This document shows, piece after piece, positions 62,380 to 64,000 of a stretch of DNA of 64,000 nucleotides. This stretch comes from Amnibacterium setariae (lineage in GTDB: Bacteria > Actinomycetota > Actinomycetes > Actinomycetales > Microbacteriaceae): the NCBI RefSeq assembly GCF_003581425.1, contig NZ_QXTG01000002.1, positions 992,001-1,056,000 of the forward strand, read 5' to 3'. The notes beneath the pieces were generated by a model. That model worked only from the letters and a program-made list of their open reading frames with translations. It was not told where the DNA came from and did no database searches. Numbering within the stretch: the stretch's first letter is position 1; each line of letters starts with the position of its first letter. The position numbers were made by a program, and so were the translations under genes.

Positions 62380-64000
62380 GGCGTCGTCACCGGCCCGCCC
62401 TCGAGCACGCCCGTCGCCCAGCGGGCCATCCGGGCGCGGTCGATCTTCGCGTTGTGGCGGATGTCGGTCGGCAGCTCCGGCACGGCGAGCACGGCGGCGA
62501 CGGGCCGGTCGACCTCGAGTCGCACCGCCGCGGCGAGCGCGGGGTCGGCGAGCGGCCCCGCCTGCCCCTCCACGATGACGACGAGCTGCTGCGTGCCGCG
62601 CGGGCCGACGCCGACCGCGGCGGCCCGGGAGGCGCCAGCGCGCTGCGCCGCGAGCTCCACGCCGACCGGCGTGACGACGCCGTCGGCGGTCGTGACGACG
62701 TGCGGCAGCCGTCCCTCGACCCACAGGCGCCCCTGCGCGTCGAGGTGGCCGACGTCGCCGGTGCGGTGCCACTCCTCGTGCGGGGTGCCGGCCTTCGCCG
62801 CGGCGTCCGTGCGCCACAGCCGGTCGTACCCGGCGAGCATGTGGGGCGCGTGCACCTGGATCTCGCCGGTGACGTCGGCGTCGGTGGTCGTGGCCGCCCC
62901 GGGGCGGCCGTCGTCGTCGAGCGGGGCGATGCGCACCTGCGCCCGCGCGGTCGGCGGCCCGACGCAGACGCCGTCGCCCTCCCCCGCCTCGTGGATCGCC
63001 TCGCGCGTGACGTCCGCGACGAGCAGGGTCTCGGTCATGCCGTACGGGGTGCGGAGGGAGGCGTTCCGGAGCACCTCCTGCGCACGGTCGAGCAGGGGTG
63101 CCGCGACGGGCGCGCCGACGGTGAGCAGCAGCCGGACCCCGTCGAACTCGGCCGGGTCCGGGTCGGTCGCGAGCACGTTCGTCAGCGCGGCCGGCGACAG
63201 GAACACGGCGTCCGCGTCGATGGCCGCGACGGCACGGGCGAGCCCGGCCGCGGTGAGCGTCGCGGGTCGCGTCACGTCCATGTCGGGCACGGCGGTGCGG
63301 CAGCCGAGGGTCGGGCCGAGCAGGGCGAACGGCGCGAAGCCGGCGACGAGGCCGGTGCCGCGGTCGATGCCGTACTGGGCGACGAGCGCGTCGCGGACCC
63401 CGGCGAGCCGGGCATGGGTGTAGCGGACACCCTTCGCCGGCCCGGTCGAGCCGGAGGTGAACAGCACGGCGGCGAGCGTCTCGGGCGCGGGCTCCGGCGG
63501 CAGCGCGCGCCCGCTGCCGAGGCGCGCGAGCTCGGGCAGCGTGTGCTCCACGCCGAGCGCCGCGCGGGCGAGCCGGGAGAGACCGGTCGGTGCGATGCGG
63601 GTGCCGGGCCAGCCGAGCGACCGGGCGGCGGCCAGCGCGGTCGGGATGCCGATGATCCAGCTCGGGCGGGCGCCCTTCACGGCGCGGGTGAGGCCCTGCA
63701 CGCCGAGGCCGGCGTCAGCCACGACGACCACGGCGCCGATCCGGAGGCACGCGTAGAGCGCGGCGGTGAGGTCGGCGCCGGGCGGCACGAGCAGGGAGAC
63801 GCGGTCGCCCCGCTGCACCCCGATCGCGTGGAGGCCGGCCGCCAGCTCGTGCACCCGCCGGGCGAGCAGGCGCCAGGAGATCGTGCGGGTGTCGTCGCCG
63901 TGCAGCTCGACGAGCGCCGGTGCGTCGTCGTCGGCCCGGGCGTCGAGCTCGGCCCACATCGCCCGGGTCTCCACCGCCGGGACGACGGCGCCGGGCGCGG
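62376..64000 (-). CDS. OleC-like adenylate-forming enzyme, possibly N-terminally partial
   Basis: An ANL-superfamily enzyme. The ATP motif is FTSGSTGPAKGVRYTHARL, then FAPFALLGPTLG and PDMDVTRPATLTAAGLA, RTPYGMTETLL and the C-terminal domain with HRTGDVGHLDAQGRLW. OleC activates beta-hydroxy acids and forms beta-lactones; the PDMDVT block and OleD-like neighbour fit that family, fatty acid-CoA ligase being the alternative. The frame is open to the right edge; a GTG at 63974 is a possible start, or it may join an upstream OleB domain as in fused OleBC. Confidence 0.7.
   Translation of the reverse strand, partial: APGAVVPAVETRAMWAELDARADDDAPALVELHGDDTRTISWRLLARRVHELAAGLHAIGVQRGDRVSLLVPPGADLTAALYACLRIGAVVVVADAGLGVQGLTRAVKGARPSWIIGIPTALAAARSLGWPGTRIAPTGLSRLARAALGVEHTLPELARLGSGRALPPEPAPETLAAVLFTSGSTGPAKGVRYTHARLAGVRDALVAQYGIDRGTGLVAGFAPFALLGPTLGCRTAVPDMDVTRPATLTAAGLARAVAAIDADAVFLSPAALTNVLATDPDPAEFDGVRLLLTVGAPVAAPLLDRAQEVLRNASLRTPYGMTETLLVADVTREAIHEAGEGDGVCVGPPTARAQVRIAPLDDDGRPGAATTTDADVTGEIQVHAPHMLAGYDRLWRTDAAAKAGTPHEEWHRTGDVGHLDAQGRLWVEGRLPHVVTTADGVVTPVGVELAAQRAGASRAAAVGVGPRGTQQLVVIVEGQAGPLADPALAAAVRLEVDRPVAAVLAVPELPTDIRHNAKIDRARMARWATGVLEGGPVTTP

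Overview
The window is a GC-rich (by eye above 70%) bacterial chromosome segment. Codon use, gene order and the gene set (DUF2469 between rnhB and the yraN-comM-dprA block, GlgE glycogen metabolism, DivIVA proteins, a deazaflavin-dependent reductase, GTG starts) point to an actinobacterium, most likely a member of the Microbacteriaceae; the genus cannot be fixed from sequence alone. I see no tRNA, rRNA, CRISPR array, prophage, transposase or integrated element. Genes are packed, many overlap by 1-4 bases (GTGA, ATGA, TGATG), and the only long non-coding stretches hold palindromes or repeats.

Layout. 0-11 kb is accessory metabolism: a cytosine deaminase (cut by the left edge) with its permease, an SDR, an FAD oxidoreductase, FBP-domain and epimerase genes, a methyltransferase, a lipoprotein hydrolase, an ATPase-GNAT pair, an in-frame GNAT-VOC fusion and a frameshifted membrane protein. 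11.8-23 kb holds gatCAB, a GDSL esterase, a GNAT, ligA, mnmA, a secreted S53 peptidase and a cysteine desulfurase. 23-33 kb is a glycogen island: glgX and glgP converge on a tandem palindromic repeat; glgP is divergent from glgE-glgB. 33-42 kb carries an envelope sugar-phosphate transferase, a YbbN-like co-chaperone with a large membrane protein, a DivIVA-type coiled-coil protein, an AI-2E family permease, a hydrolase and a lytic transglycosylase-like protein. 42-61 kb is the conserved block cdsA-frr-pyrH-tsf-rpsB, xerC, cpdA-like, dprA, comM, yraN, DUF2469, rnhB, lepB, rplS, trmD, rimM, khpA, rpsP. The right end has an OleD-like reductase and OleC-like adenylating enzyme pair, apparently the end of a long-chain olefin or beta-lactone locus cut by the edge.

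How genes work together. GlgE builds alpha-glucan from maltose-1-phosphate, GlgB branches it, GlgP phosphorolyses it and GlgX debranches it. GatCAB makes Gln-tRNA(Gln) and/or Asn-tRNA(Asn). The desulfurase near mnmA could supply sulfur for tRNA 2-thiouridine. LepB, CdsA and the sugar transferase act at the envelope. TrmD, RimM, KhpA, S2, S16, L19, EF-Ts and RRF serve translation.

The most notable signals are non-coding. First, several unrelated intergenic palindromes share a nested architecture of outer arm, inner arm and loop. Second, many genes have a TANNNT-like hexamer 6-7 bases before the start codon, suggesting leaderless transcripts. Third, one symmetric -10 box lies between divergent glgX and the desulfurase. 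Fourth, two stop codons double as the first three bases of the next gene's -10.
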